This document shows positions 7,240 to 15,440 of a stretch of DNA of 61,018 nucleotides, piece after piece. The DNA is from DASYVD01 sp050693035. Its GTDB lineage: Bacteria > Actinomycetota > UBA4738 > CALAEC01. The translations under genes and the position numbers were made by a program. The stretch's first letter is position 1; every line of letters begins with the position of its first letter. The notes beneath the pieces were generated by a model. That model was not told where the DNA came from. It saw only the letters and a program-made list of their open reading frames with translations, and did no database searches. The DNA is taken from NCBI GenBank assembly GCA_050693035.1, contig JBOGWB010000067.1, positions 1-61,018 of the forward strand, in the 5' to 3' direction.

Positions 7240-10059
7240 CTACTTCGACGCTTCCTCGCGCTCCCCGATCACGCTCTGCGCCGCGGCCAGGCGGGCGATG
7301 GGCACGCGGTACGGCGAGCACGACACGTAGTCGAGCCCCGCACGATGGAAGAACCGCACCGACGCCGGGTCGCCTCCGTGCTCGCCACAGATCCCGAGCT
7401 TGATGTCGTCCCGGGTCTTCCGGCCCTTCTGGCACGCCACCACGACGAGGTCGCCCACGCCGCGCTCGTCGAGGGACTCGAACGGATTCGTGGCGAGGAT
7501 CTTCTCCTCGAGGTACCGGGCCATGAACTTGCCCTCGACGTCGTCGCGGGAGAACCCGAACGTGGTCTGGGTGAGGTCGTTCGTACCGAAGGAGAAGAAC
7601 TCGGCGACCTCGGCGATCTCGTCGGCCACGAGAGCGGCCCGGGGCAGCTCGATCATCGTCCCCACGAGATACGGCAGGTCCACGCCGCGGTCACCGATGA
7701 CCTCGTCGGCGATCTCGCGGATCTGCCGTTCCACGCTGACGAGCTCCTCCCGCGTGGACACGAGAGGAACCATGATCTCGACGATGGGGTCTCCGTCGCG
7801 CTCCTTCACGTTGCACGCGGCCTCGACGATGGCCCGGATCTGGGTGCCGTAGATCTCCGGGTACAGGATCCCCAGACGGCACCCGCGGAGTCCGAGCATG
7901 GGGTTGGCCTCCTCCAGGGCGATCACCTTGCCGAGCACGTCCTCCGCCCCCCGCTTCCCGCCTGATTCCTTCAGGATCTCGCGGGAATTCTTGGTGTTGG
8001 GGCTGGCCAGCGCGACCTCGAGCTCCTTCGACGACGGGAGGAACTCGTGCAGCGGCGGGTCGAGCAGCCGGATCGTCACCGGCAGGCCGTCCATGGCCTC
8101 GAACACGGCCTCGAAGTCCTTGCGCTGGTCGGCCAGGAGCTCCTCGAGGCCGTCGAAATAGGGCTTGATCTCGGGGGACCCCAGCTCCTTCTCGAGCTCC
8201 CGCACGCGCCTCTCCGCCTCCGCCCTCGACTTGCCTCGGGCCTCGGCCAGCTCCCGCCGCGCCTGGTCCAGGCGAAGGTGGACCGCCCGCGCCGCCGGCG
8301 CGGCCAGGATCACCTTCCGGAAGGTGGGAAGGCGGGGGTCTCCCGGCGTGCCGAACATGTGCTCCGTCCGGCACAAGCCGATGCCCTCCGCGCCGAACTC
8401 GCGGGCCTTGGCCGCGGACGGTCCGTCGTCGGCGTTGGTACGCACCTTGAGCTGGCGGATCTCGTCGGCCCAGGAGAGGAGGGTCTCGAAGTCGCTGGAG
8501 AGCTTCGGCTCGACCAGCGTCACCTCGCCGGAAACGATCCGGCCGGTGGTCCCGTCGATCGAGATGACGTCGCCCTCCTTCACCTTCGTCCCGTTCACCG
8601 TCAACTGTCGCTTCGACCCGTCGATCTTCAGGGCCTCCGCCCCGACCACGGCCGGCTTGCCCATGCCCCGGGCCACCACCGCGGCGTGGGAGGTCTTGCC
8701 ACCGTGGGAGGTCAGGATGCCTCGTGCGGCGATCATCCCGTGCAGGTCGTCGGGGTTGGTCTCCCTCCGGACCAGGATCACCGCCTCGCCCTTCTCACCC
8801 AACTCCGCGGCGGTATCGGCATCGAAGACCGCCTTCCCCACGGCGGCTCCCGGCGAGGCGTTCATCCCCTTGGCGAGAACCTTCACGTCCGCGCCGGGGT
8901 CGAACTGCGGGTGCAAGAGCTGGTCGAGCTGCTCCGGCTCGACCCGCATGATCGCGTCGTCTTTGGTGATGAGGCCCTCGTTGGCCATCTCGACGGCCAT
9001 CCGCACCGCGGCGCCGCCGGTTCGCTTCCCCACGCGGGTCTGGAGCATCCACAGCTTCCCCCGCTCGATGGTGAACTCGATGTCACACATGTCGCGGTAG
9101 TGACGCTCGAGCTTCTCCATGATCCCGAGGAGCTCCCGGTATGCCTGGGGATTGATCCGCTCCAGCTCGGCGAGGGGAAGGGTGTTGCGGATCCCCGCCA
9201 CCACGTCCTCGCCCTGGGCGTTCTCCAGATAGTCCCCGTACACGCCCTGCTCCCCCGTCGCCGGATTGCGGGTGAAGGCCACGCCGGTGCCGGAGTCCTG
9301 CCCCAGGTTCCCGAACACCATCGCCTGGACGTTCACCGCGGTGCCCAGGTCGTCGGGGATCTTGTACTGCTTGCGGTAGGTCTTGGCCCGCTCGTTGTTC
9401 CACGAGCGGAACACGGCCTCGATGGCCATCCGCAACTGGTCTCGAGGATCCTCCGGGAACAGCTCGCCGGTGTGCTCCTTGACGATGGCCTTGAACCGCT
9501 CGAGCAGCTTCTGCAGATCTTTCTCGTCGAGGTCGGTGTCCTTGGCGTCCTTGCCCTTCTTGGCCTTGGCCTTCTCCAGGACCTCCTCGAAGACCTCGCC
9601 GGGGATTCCCATGACGATCTTCCCGAACATCTGGATGAACCTGCGGTAAGCGTCCCAGGCGAACCTGGGATTGCCGGTTTGGCGGGCCAGTCCCTGGACC
9701 GAGCGGTCGTTCAGCCCCAGGTTGAGGACGGTGTCCATCATCCCGGGCATCGAGTACTTAGCGCCGGACCGCACGGAGACCAGCAACGGGTCGTTCTCGT
9801 CTCCGAGTCGTCGGCCCATGCTCTCCTCGAGCCGGCGGAGGTGCTCCTCGATGTCCTGCTCCAGGCCGTCGGGCCAGCGCCCGGTCTTCAGATACTCGAT
9901 GCAGGCCCGGGTGGAGATGGTGAATCCCGGGGGCACCGGCAGGTCGAGGTTAGTCATCTCCGCGAGGTTGGCGCCCTTCCCCCCGAGGAGGTCCTTCATG
10001 TCCCTGTTGCCTTCGTGGAAGTCGTAGACGACTTTCCGAGTGGTGGTCTGCTGCGACAT
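7240..10059 (-). CDS. ppdK: Pyruvate, phosphate dikinase
   Basis: A 939-residue enzyme interconverting pyruvate + ATP + Pi with phosphoenolpyruvate + AMP + PPi. The ATG at 10059 follows GGAGG with ideal spacing. The ATP-grasp domain starts with GGKGANLAEMTNL. The phosphohistidine domain holds TSHGGKTSHAAVVARG, with the catalytic His in TSHAA. The PEP-binding barrel ends with FFSFGTNDLTQTT and the catalytic Cys region ICGEHGGDP. Length is a little above the usual 870-900 because of charged insertions, e.g. KAKAKKGKDAKDTD near residue 180 and a helical insert around residue 620. It is monocistronic. The direction of flux cannot be told from sequence. Confidence 0.97.
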   Translation of the reverse strand: MSQQTTTRKVVYDFHEGNRDMKDLLGGKGANLAEMTNLDLPVPPGFTISTRACIEYLKTGRWPDGLEQDIEEHLRRLEESMGRRLGDENDPLLVSVRSGAKYSMPGMMDTVLNLGLNDRSVQGLARQTGNPRFAWDAYRRFIQMFGKIVMGIPGEVFEEVLEKAKAKKGKDAKDTDLDEKDLQKLLERFKAIVKEHTGELFPEDPRDQLRMAIEAVFRSWNNERAKTYRKQYKIPDDLGTAVNVQAMVFGNLGQDSGTGVAFTRNPATGEQGVYGDYLENAQGEDVVAGIRNTLPLAELERINPQAYRELLGIMEKLERHYRDMCDIEFTIERGKLWMLQTRVGKRTGGAAVRMAVEMANEGLITKDDAIMRVEPEQLDQLLHPQFDPGADVKVLAKGMNASPGAAVGKAVFDADTAAELGEKGEAVILVRRETNPDDLHGMIAARGILTSHGGKTSHAAVVARGMGKPAVVGAEALKIDGSKRQLTVNGTKVKEGDVISIDGTTGRIVSGEVTLVEPKLSSDFETLLSWADEIRQLKVRTNADDGPSAAKAREFGAEGIGLCRTEHMFGTPGDPRLPTFRKVILAAPAARAVHLRLDQARRELAEARGKSRAEAERRVRELEKELGSPEIKPYFDGLEELLADQRKDFEAVFEAMDGLPVTIRLLDPPLHEFLPSSKELEVALASPNTKNSREILKESGGKRGAEDVLGKVIALEEANPMLGLRGCRLGILYPEIYGTQIRAIVEAACNVKERDGDPIVEIMVPLVSTREELVSVERQIREIADEVIGDRGVDLPYLVGTMIELPRAALVADEIAEVAEFFSFGTNDLTQTTFGFSRDDVEGKFMARYLEEKILATNPFESLDERGVGDLVVVACQKGRKTRDDIKLGICGEHGGDPASVRFFHRAGLDYVSCSPYRVPIARLAAAQSVIGEREEASK

Positions 10060-10127
10060 CCGATTCCTCCAGCGGTGTGGTGCCATTCACTCTAGACGGG
10101 GTTGTCCGGACCGGCGAACCGAGGGCC

Positions 10128-10157
10128 TTGGCGCAACGTTTTTCATTGCGGTATGAT
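10128..10157 (+). promoter_or_regulatory. Promoter of the RES/Xre module
   Basis: A -35-like TTGGCG (10128-10133) and a -10 TATGAT (10152-10157) are separated by 18 bases. The predicted transcription start near 10164 leaves about 23 bases before the antitoxin ATG, including an AGGAGG ribosome-binding site. Confidence 0.6.
10132..10150. promoter_or_regulatory. Candidate autoregulatory operator in the TA promoter spacer
   Basis: Imperfect inverted repeat CGCAACG (10132-10138), TTTTT, CATTGCG (10144-10150): 7-base arms with one mismatch, filling the spacer between the -35 and -10. An Xre-type antitoxin bound here would block polymerase, the usual conditional autoregulation of type II modules. 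Inferred from position and symmetry only. Confidence 0.5.
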
Positions 10158-10186
10158 GGGTACCTGTCGGCGGCAGGAGGGACCAT

Positions 10187-10519
10187 ATGCCCGTGCCGGT
10201 CAGAGAGAAGCTGAGGGCGGTCACCCAGGACCTGGGGAGCCAGGCCCGGGTGGCCCGGGCCCTGGGGGTGAGCCCGTCGAGGGTCAGCCGGTGGCTGAAG
10301 ACGGAGGACCCCGACCCGGAGAACCAGCGGAAGGTGGAGGGGCTGGAGTTCGTGCTCGCCTACCTCCTGTCCTTCCTGCATCCCGAGACCGCGGTCTCCT
10401 GGCTGAACGGCCTCAACGGCTTCCTGAACGACTTCCGCCCCATCGACTACCTGGCCCGTGGACGGATCACCGAGGTCATCGAGGCGGCCAGGGCGCATCG
10501 GGCGGGATCGTTCCACTAG
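10187..10519 (+). CDS. Xre/MbcA/ParS-type antitoxin (DUF2384)
   Basis: A 110-residue protein with AGGAGG before its ATG. The N-terminal helix-turn-helix reads QARVARALGVSPSRVSRWLK. The C-terminal half (ETAVSWLNGLNGFLNDFRP to TEVIEAARAH) is the DUF2384 antitoxin domain that covers the active site of RES toxins. The partner RES gene begins three bases after the stop. Order and sizes match ResXre modules such as MbcTA. It probably represses its own promoter via the inverted repeat in the promoter spacer. Confidence 0.88.
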   Translation: MPVPVREKLRAVTQDLGSQARVARALGVSPSRVSRWLKTEDPDPENQRKVEGLEFVLAYLLSFLHPETAVSWLNGLNGFLNDFRPIDYLARGRITEVIEAARAHRAGSFH

Positions 10520-10522
10520 GCC

Positions 10523-11077
10523 TTGCTGTACCGAGTGTTCCCTCGCGCCGCGGGAGCCGAACCGGCCGAGCCGGGCGGCCCGTTCCACGTCCCCCGTTTC
10601 GACCAGGGGCGAGGCCGGCACGACAATCCCGACTCGTACGGGGCCCTCTACCTGAGCCGGGTTCCCATCTCTCCCGTGGCCGAGGTCCTTCGGGAACATC
10701 GGGGCCGCCCGTTCATCGACTCCATCCTTCTCAGCGAAGACTCTCGCCTCTCCCTGGCGACGATCGACGATCGAGACCTGGGTGCGCTGCTTGACCTCGA
10801 CGATCCCAGGAACCTGGTCCGAAGGGAGCTTCGCCCATCCGGGATGGCCACCCGGAATCGATACCTCACGCAGCCGATAGCACTGCGCCTCTACGACGAG
10901 GGCGTGGAAGGGTTCGAGTGGTGGTCGACCATCGAGGCATCCTGGATCAACGTGACGCTGTTCCAGGACCGGGTCGCGGATCGGCTCTCGCTGGCCGGCG
11001 AGCCGGAGCCCCTGACGGTGGACCACCCGGCCGTCCGGGAGGCCGCCGAGGCGGTCGGCGTGCTGCTGGCCGGCTGA
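10523..11077 (+). CDS. RES-domain toxin (NAD+-degrading family)
   Basis: A 184-residue protein, probably from the TTG at 10523 (LYRVFPR is the usual RES N-terminus); a GTG at 10535 is the alternative. The RES signature is visible as GRGRHDNPDSYGALYLS followed by PVAEVLRE, with the conserved Arg (about 32), Tyr (39 or 43) and Glu (54). RES toxins studied so far deplete NAD+ by hydrolysis or phosphorolysis. The immediately upstream DUF2384 gene is its antitoxin. The proline-rich N-terminal stretch (AAGAEPAEPGGPFHVP) is longer than usual. All expected catalytic positions seem intact, so the module may be functional. Confidence 0.85.
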   Translation: MLYRVFPRAAGAEPAEPGGPFHVPRFDQGRGRHDNPDSYGALYLSRVPISPVAEVLREHRGRPFIDSILLSEDSRLSLATIDDRDLGALLDLDDPRNLVRRELRPSGMATRNRYLTQPIALRLYDEGVEGFEWWSTIEASWINVTLFQDRVADRLSLAGEPEPLTVDHPAVREAAEAVGVLLAG

Positions 11078-11080
11078 AGG

Positions 11081-11605
11081 TCAGGCGGGATCGCCGCAGT
11101 CGGTGAACCACCGGAGCTCGGTGCCGACGAGCCCCAGCGTCATCTGGCCCGTGGTGGGCTCCCCGTTCGCCGTCAGGGAGATCCGGAGCCTGTAGGCGTC
11201 CTCGACGACGACGCTTTCGCCGTCGGTGGCGTACTCGGCCTCCCCGAGCTGCGACGTCCTCCGGATCTCGACGTCTCGAACCGTTCCCGCCACCTCGCCC
11301 AGGTACGCGCGGCACTGCGCTCGCCCGTACCTCTCGATCACCTCCGGGTGAAGGCGGGCCACGAGGAATCGCACGTTGCTGTTGGCCTGTGCCCGGTTGA
11401 ACGACGCCACGAAGGCTTCCGCGGTCTCCGGCGGCGCCGGCTCGTCCGTCGGTTCTCCGGTTGGCGATCCGGTGGGTTCGGGCGAGCTCGTGGGGGCGGC
11501 CGTCTCCCTCGTGGCGGGAGTCAGGGCAAGTCCGATGGCCCCCGTGAGCAGCAAGAGGGGGCCGATGGCCAGCAGCAACAGCCCGAACCTGGGGTTCCTC
11601 AGCAA
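11081..11605 (-). CDS. Membrane-anchored NTF2-like protein
   Basis: A 174-residue protein. No ATG or GTG precedes the hydrophobic segment, so a TTG at 11605, two bases past the upstream stop, is the most likely start. A strong membrane helix (FGLLLLAIGPLLLLTGAIGLAL) is followed by a Pro/Thr/Glu linker. A compact alpha+beta domain follows (ETAEAFVASFNRAQANSNV, then YGRAQCRAYLGEVAG, ending in RWFTDCGDP) that resembles the NTF2/SnoaL-like fold common at the actinobacterial surface. Two cysteines may form a disulfide outside the membrane. It is probably translated with the preceding large surface protein. Function unknown. Confidence 0.65.
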   Translation of the reverse strand: MLRNPRFGLLLLAIGPLLLLTGAIGLALTPATRETAAPTSSPEPTGSPTGEPTDEPAPPETAEAFVASFNRAQANSNVRFLVARLHPEVIERYGRAQCRAYLGEVAGTVRDVEIRRTSQLGEAEYATDGESVVVEDAYRLRISLTANGEPTTGQMTLGLVGTELRWFTDCGDPA

Positions 11606-11607
11606 GG

Positions 11608-13449
11608 CTACGAGGGCTCCCAGGGCTGGTCCTGCCCGACGAGAACCGCTCCCGGGCGGGTGACCGTCAGGGTGTTCCCGCCCGCCATGATCTGGGCGGT
11701 TGCGCCGACGAGGTGAACTGTGAGGGAGGGGTCGCACATGCACTCGGTCACCGGAGGTCCCGAGGCGTGTCCCCCGATGCCGGCTCCGACGTCGAAGAAA
11801 CTGGCCGCCCCCCCGGCTGGCAGGGCACAGCACGGAGCATCCACGCAATCCACCCGCGTCATGTCCGCATGGACATCGAAGGAGTGGGACAGCGACGTTT
11901 CGACGGTGGCGGTGACCCGGTTGGTGGAGGGCCATACCTCCCTCGGGACGAGGCTTCCCGCATCCACGACAACGAAGTTGCGGACGGCGATCGACACAGC
12001 ATCCCCCTCCGTCTGAGCGGAGCCGCTGGCGTCGTCGCCGCCAACGTAGTCGGACCGATCGAGCTCCTCGTGGTCGTGGAGGTCCGTGATCGCGTGAAAT
12101 GTCCGCTCGCCGTCTCCCAGGCCGGCGAGGGCGGCCTCCTGCTCGTTCGGATCGCCGCCGGCGAGGTGCCCGACCGAATACGAGATCGCCCCATCTACAT
12201 TCCCTACCGCCCATGCCGAGGCGGTCAGCTCCACCGGGCACTCCCCATCAGTCTCGTTGGTGCATTCCTGATTGGCGCCGATGGAGAGGTCGCTCGAGCC
12301 GCCGACATCGAAGGTGTTCTGGTGACCGGGGCAGTCGCTCTCGAGCGAGACGGAAAGTGTCGTCACCTCGTCCAGCCTCGCGGAGCCGCTGGAATCCGGC
12401 GTCGCGCCCCCGGGCCACGGCTCCGGTGACTGGGGGGTTCGGCTGCCCCGGTCGTGCAGGTCGCCGAGGCCCTGCATCCATCCCAGCGAATCCTCCGGAC
12501 CGCTCCGGCTGGACGCTTCCACGTACGTGTTTACTCCCAGAGGATGAATGCTGGCCGATTGAAAGTTCCGCCGCCCGACCTCGCCTTCCCCGGCGGGGCC
12601 GTCCTGACGCTCCCGGGTTACTTCCTCGAGCTCGTACACGTGGCTGACCAGCGAGACCTTGTAGACACAGCACTCGGTCCCGTTGGCGGCGCGGATCACC
12701 ACGGGCTTTCCACCGACAGGCGCGTAGTACGCGGCCCAGTCGCAGACCGGCTTCTCGGGGATCCAGTCGGGAGTCAGGGTCACTCCAGGGCCCGGTTCGG
12801 GAGTCTCCCCCGGCCCCGTGGTCACCCCGGGCTCTTCCGGTTTTCCAGCACGGCCTCGCTCCCGAGTGGTCCAGAAGACGTAGAAGCCGCCCACGATGAC
12901 GATGCCGCCGATGACGATGATGAAGATGAAGAACTGGCGAAGCGCCCCGCCCCCGGTCGGTTCTGTGGAGACCCGTGGTCCGGCCGGGGAGGGTGACGGC
13001 TGCTCCGGTGAAACGATCTCCATGGTGGCGAGACGGGCGACTTCCTTGAAGTCCGACGTCCAGAGGACGGTACGCCCGACGGACTGGTTGTTCTCCATCT
13101 CGATGTCGGCGCAGCCGTTCTGGTCCGTGATCGCCGCTCCATGGGTGGCGTCGCCGGACGTTGGGGGGTCGCCGAGAGTGACGGCCATCCGCTTCCCCGA
13201 CACAGGGTTCCCGTTACGGTCCCGGACGCAGATCCTGACGGTGAACGGCTCGCCGGGCCTCACTTCCGTGGGTCCCTCGTAGATCACCGTCGTTCCGTCG
13301 GAGAACTCGGCGGTGGGTTTGTTCTGTGCTGATGCCGGAACCATGCCGACCAGGGCGGAGCCTGCGACCACCAGGGAGATGATCGCGGCGCTCACCAGGC
13401 GCCGCCCGTTCCTTCGTGGTCTGTCGTTGCCGCCTCGCCTGGCCACCAC
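11608..13449 (-). CDS. Large surface protein with Ig-like domain and internal membrane helix
   Basis: A 613-residue protein. Two tandem GTG codons (13449 and 13446) follow AAGGAGG at good spacing. After an Arg-rich N-terminus, a signal-like helix (LVSAAIISLVVAGSALVG) leads to an Ig-like (Big-type) domain with the motif RPGEPFTVRICVRDRNGNPV. A second membrane helix (QFFIFIIVIGGIVIVGGFYVF) lies near residue 195. The remaining 400 residues are cysteine-rich and carry no domain I recognise. Cysteine pairs (ECC, PCC, CMC) suggest disulfides. The following gene is probably co-translated. Function is not recognised; a surface or adhesion role is only a guess. Confidence 0.65.
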   Translation of the reverse strand: MVARRGGNDRPRRNGRRLVSAAIISLVVAGSALVGMVPASAQNKPTAEFSDGTTVIYEGPTEVRPGEPFTVRICVRDRNGNPVSGKRMAVTLGDPPTSGDATHGAAITDQNGCADIEMENNQSVGRTVLWTSDFKEVARLATMEIVSPEQPSPSPAGPRVSTEPTGGGALRQFFIFIIVIGGIVIVGGFYVFWTTRERGRAGKPEEPGVTTGPGETPEPGPGVTLTPDWIPEKPVCDWAAYYAPVGGKPVVIRAANGTECCVYKVSLVSHVYELEEVTRERQDGPAGEGEVGRRNFQSASIHPLGVNTYVEASSRSGPEDSLGWMQGLGDLHDRGSRTPQSPEPWPGGATPDSSGSARLDEVTTLSVSLESDCPGHQNTFDVGGSSDLSIGANQECTNETDGECPVELTASAWAVGNVDGAISYSVGHLAGGDPNEQEAALAGLGDGERTFHAITDLHDHEELDRSDYVGGDDASGSAQTEGDAVSIAVRNFVVVDAGSLVPREVWPSTNRVTATVETSLSHSFDVHADMTRVDCVDAPCCALPAGGAASFFDVGAGIGGHASGPPVTECMCDPSLTVHLVGATAQIMAGGNTLTVTRPGAVLVGQDQPWEPS

Positions 13450-13666
13450 CGCGCCCCCTCCTTCGGTTCCCCACAGTCGGGCCCATGGGCACACGGCCAG
13501 GTCGAGCCCTGGCGGGGTTGAGGGATGCTATCGGGGCACGTGGAGACAGGAAATGACCAGAAAGGACTAGTCCGCTAGGCGCTTCGATCCCCGCCGGGCG
13601 GGCAGCACCCCAACCTGAGAGGAAGCTGGGAGCCGGCGCAGAGTTGACCGGGACCGCCGGAGACGG

Positions 13667-14113
13667 TTAGAGGCGAAGGGCCCGGGGCGGAGACATGATG
13701 GCCTCGGGGTCCTCGCGCCACCGCTCGGGCTGGACGTCGATGTACAGCTCGATCTCGTTCCCGTCGGGATCCTCTATGTACAGGCTGTGGGTCACGTTGT
13801 GATCCGCCGACCCGTTGACCTTCACCCCCGCCTCGATGAGCTCCTCCAGGGCCTGCCGCAGCTCGTCGTCGGTCGTTCCGATCTTCAGCCCGAAGTGGTA
13901 CATGCCCACCCGGGGCCCGGGAGGGATGGGCGTCGCGTTGGGGCCCACCTCGAGCAGGAGCAGCTCGTGATGGGTGCGCCCCGACGAGAACGCCGCGCCC
14001 TGGGTCCCCAGTCGCGCGATCTCCTTCCACCCGAGCGTTTCGCCGTAGAAGCGCCGAGAGCGTTCCAGGTCCCTGACGTAGAGGACGATGTGTCCGAGCT
14101 CCTTCACTTCCAC
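13667..14113 (-). CDS. VOC (glyoxalase/dioxygenase-like) protein
   Basis: A 148-residue protein from a GTG at 14113. It has the vicinal oxygen chelate fold: ELGHIVLYVRDLERSRRFY at the start, with the first metal His in GHIVLYV. VGMYHFGLKIG brings the second His, and SLYIEDPDGNEIELYID ends with the catalytic Glu. This pattern fits glyoxalase or extradiol-dioxygenase relatives with a metal-binding H-H-E set. Substrate cannot be told. A second VOC gene lies 13 bases upstream in the same orientation, though the two are only distantly similar. Confidence 0.85.
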   Translation of the reverse strand: MEVKELGHIVLYVRDLERSRRFYGETLGWKEIARLGTQGAAFSSGRTHHELLLLEVGPNATPIPPGPRVGMYHFGLKIGTTDDELRQALEELIEAGVKVNGSADHNVTHSLYIEDPDGNEIELYIDVQPERWREDPEAIMSPPRALRL

Positions 14114-14126
14114 CGTGCGTGGTTCC

Positions 14127-14519
14127 TCAGAACGAGCCCGGCTGGAAGATCGACAGGATGTTGCCCTCGGGATCCTTGAACCAGGCCCCTTTCTCGCCCT
14201 CGAGATCGGCGATCCCGTCCACGGTCTTCAGGCCGGGCATGTCGTACTCCTCGAACGTCACGCCCTTGGCGCGGAGGTCCTTCACCGCGGCCTCGACGTC
14301 GTCGACAAAGAACCCTCCCAGGGTGTGCTGGGCGGTGCCGGCGAACTGGGTCGGGTAGAGCGACAACAACGAGTCTCCGCTCCGGTAGGTGATGCCGGCG
14401 GGGTTCTCCATCACGATCTCCAAGCCCAGCACGCTCTCGTAGAACTTCCGGGTCCCGTCCAGGTCCTTGGCGGGGATCGTGGCGGAGAACGTCCACTCGG
14501 ACGGTCTCTTCGTGGCCAT
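14127..14519 (-). CDS. VOC-family protein
   Basis: A 130-residue protein starting at the ATG at 14519, preceded by GAGAGGAGGCCCCC. It shows the VOC pattern: ATIPAKDLDGTRKFYESVLG, then GITYRSGDSLLSLYPT, GGFFVDDVEAAVKDLRAKGV, and WFKDPEGNILSIFQ. The first metal ligand position is Thr or Ile rather than His, so it may be a non-metal binding or resistance-type VOC protein. It is the upstream member of a two-gene VOC cluster. Substrate unknown. Confidence 0.85.
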   Translation of the reverse strand: MATKRPSEWTFSATIPAKDLDGTRKFYESVLGLEIVMENPAGITYRSGDSLLSLYPTQFAGTAQHTLGGFFVDDVEAAVKDLRAKGVTFEEYDMPGLKTVDGIADLEGEKGAWFKDPEGNILSIFQPGSF

Positions 14520-14576
14520 GGGGGCCTCCTCTCGTGGGGGTCGAACCCATCCTACTCGGCCGCCCCCGAGAAGGGA

Positions 14577-14605
14577 GGCGGGCGGCGCAGGGTGCGCCGC
14601 CCGCC
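14577..14605 (-). terminator. Strong GC hairpin after the membrane protein gene
   Basis: A perfect 12-base stem: GGCGGGCGGCGC (14577-14588), five-base loop, GCGCCGCCCGCC (14594-14605). It lies 30 bases downstream of the minus-strand membrane protein stop and upstream of the VOC pair. TCCCTTCTC follows on the minus strand, a pyrimidine-rich but not T-rich tail. Likely terminator or processing hairpin. Confidence 0.6.
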
Positions 14606-14634
14606 GGTTGGGACCGGTGAACCCGCTTCTCAGC

Positions 14635-15132
14635 TCACTCGCGGGCCTCGAGGCCACGGTACGCCAGGAGCGCGCCCGCCACGAAGATGGCCACCGCGAG
14701 GTAGATCAGGCCGAGGTGCCCGATGGTGTCGAGCCCGTTCGGGTAGTGCGCGGGCAGGGCCACAGCCAGGCCGAGAACCGGCGCGGCCACCGCTCCGGTC
14801 CATGCCCACCTCTCCCCCCGTCGTACCCCGTAGATCACCAGGAACAGGACGGCGAGCCCGGTCGCGGCGATGAAGCCGGCCACGGCCAGGTGCAGATGGC
14901 CGATGTAGTGGAACAGCGAAGGGCTGAACGCCTGGATCTCCGCCCGCCCCACGTCCACCTGCTCGGGCCCGATACCCAGCTCGAGGAACTGGTCGGTGAA
15001 GTTCAATACGGCGAAGATCACCGCGTACCCGATGAACCCCACCGCCGCCAGACCCATCAGCCAGGATCCCCAGCGAAGAGACGGGTTGTCCACCCTCACC
15101 TCGACGCCGGACCGCATGGTTTCCGTTGCCAT
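14635..15132 (-). CDS. Four-helix integral membrane protein, unknown function
   Basis: A 165-residue protein. The ATG at 15132 is preferred because AAGGAGG sits about 8 bases ahead; a GTG at 15141 would overlap that site. Four hydrophobic segments are visible (about residues 23-45, 76-101, 110-130, 137-158). The first is WLMGLAAVGFIGYAVIFAVL. Polar residues include GHLHLAVAGF and GHLGLIYLAVA, where histidines sit within the membrane-facing helices; these could bind heme or metal, but that is speculative. A CRP-like palindrome lies upstream. I do not recognise the family. Confidence 0.7.
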   Translation of the reverse strand: MATETMRSGVEVRVDNPSLRWGSWLMGLAAVGFIGYAVIFAVLNFTDQFLELGIGPEQVDVGRAEIQAFSPSLFHYIGHLHLAVAGFIAATGLAVLFLVIYGVRRGERWAWTGAVAAPVLGLAVALPAHYPNGLDTIGHLGLIYLAVAIFVAGALLAYRGLEARE

Positions 15133-15183
15133 GCGTACCACCTCCTTCTGCTCGGTAGAACGCTCGGAGGCTTCCGCAGACAG

Positions 15184-15197
15184 GTGACGGCCGTCAC
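15184..15197. promoter_or_regulatory. CRP/GlxR-like palindrome
   Basis: GTGACGGCCGTCAC is a perfect 14-base palindrome of the form GTGA-N6-TCAC, the core of CRP/FNR-family operators. It lies 52 bases ahead of the membrane protein start at 15132. A shorter GTGA-N3-TCAC follows nearby. A class III adenylate cyclase is encoded 6.5 kb away. Confidence 0.45.
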
Positions 15198-15232
15198 CGA
15201 GGTCGCGTGACGTTCACTACATGGTGACGAAA

Positions 15233-15405
15233 CTAGGCGATCCTCTGGGCGATCTCGAAGAGGTTCCCCTCGCCGTCCCGGAAGTAGCACCCGTTGCCAT
15301 CACCTCGAGGATCCTCCCGGCGCCGAAGTCGAACTGGACATAGTCCTCCCCGACCTCGGTCTCCGCGAAGCCAAGGACATCCCGGTAGAACGACCACCCT
15401 GGCAT
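15233..15405 (-). pseudogene. VOC-domain gene remnant (internal deletion and frameshift)
   Basis: One frame reads MPGWSFYRDVLGFAETEVG then YVQFDFGAGRILEVMA, the N-terminal half of a VOC module. The adjoining frame then ends with GCYFRDGEGNLFEIAQRIA and a stop, a typical VOC C-terminus. The two parts are in different frames and meet near 15295, where about 50 residues of a normal VOC domain are missing. The N-terminal strand before FYRDVLG is also lost. This is therefore a decayed gene, not a functional protein. The remainder of 15133-15440 holds only the palindrome listed separately. Confidence 0.65.
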
Positions 15406-15440
15406 TCGGAGCGGCCCGCCTCGCCTGACGCCCGCTCCTC

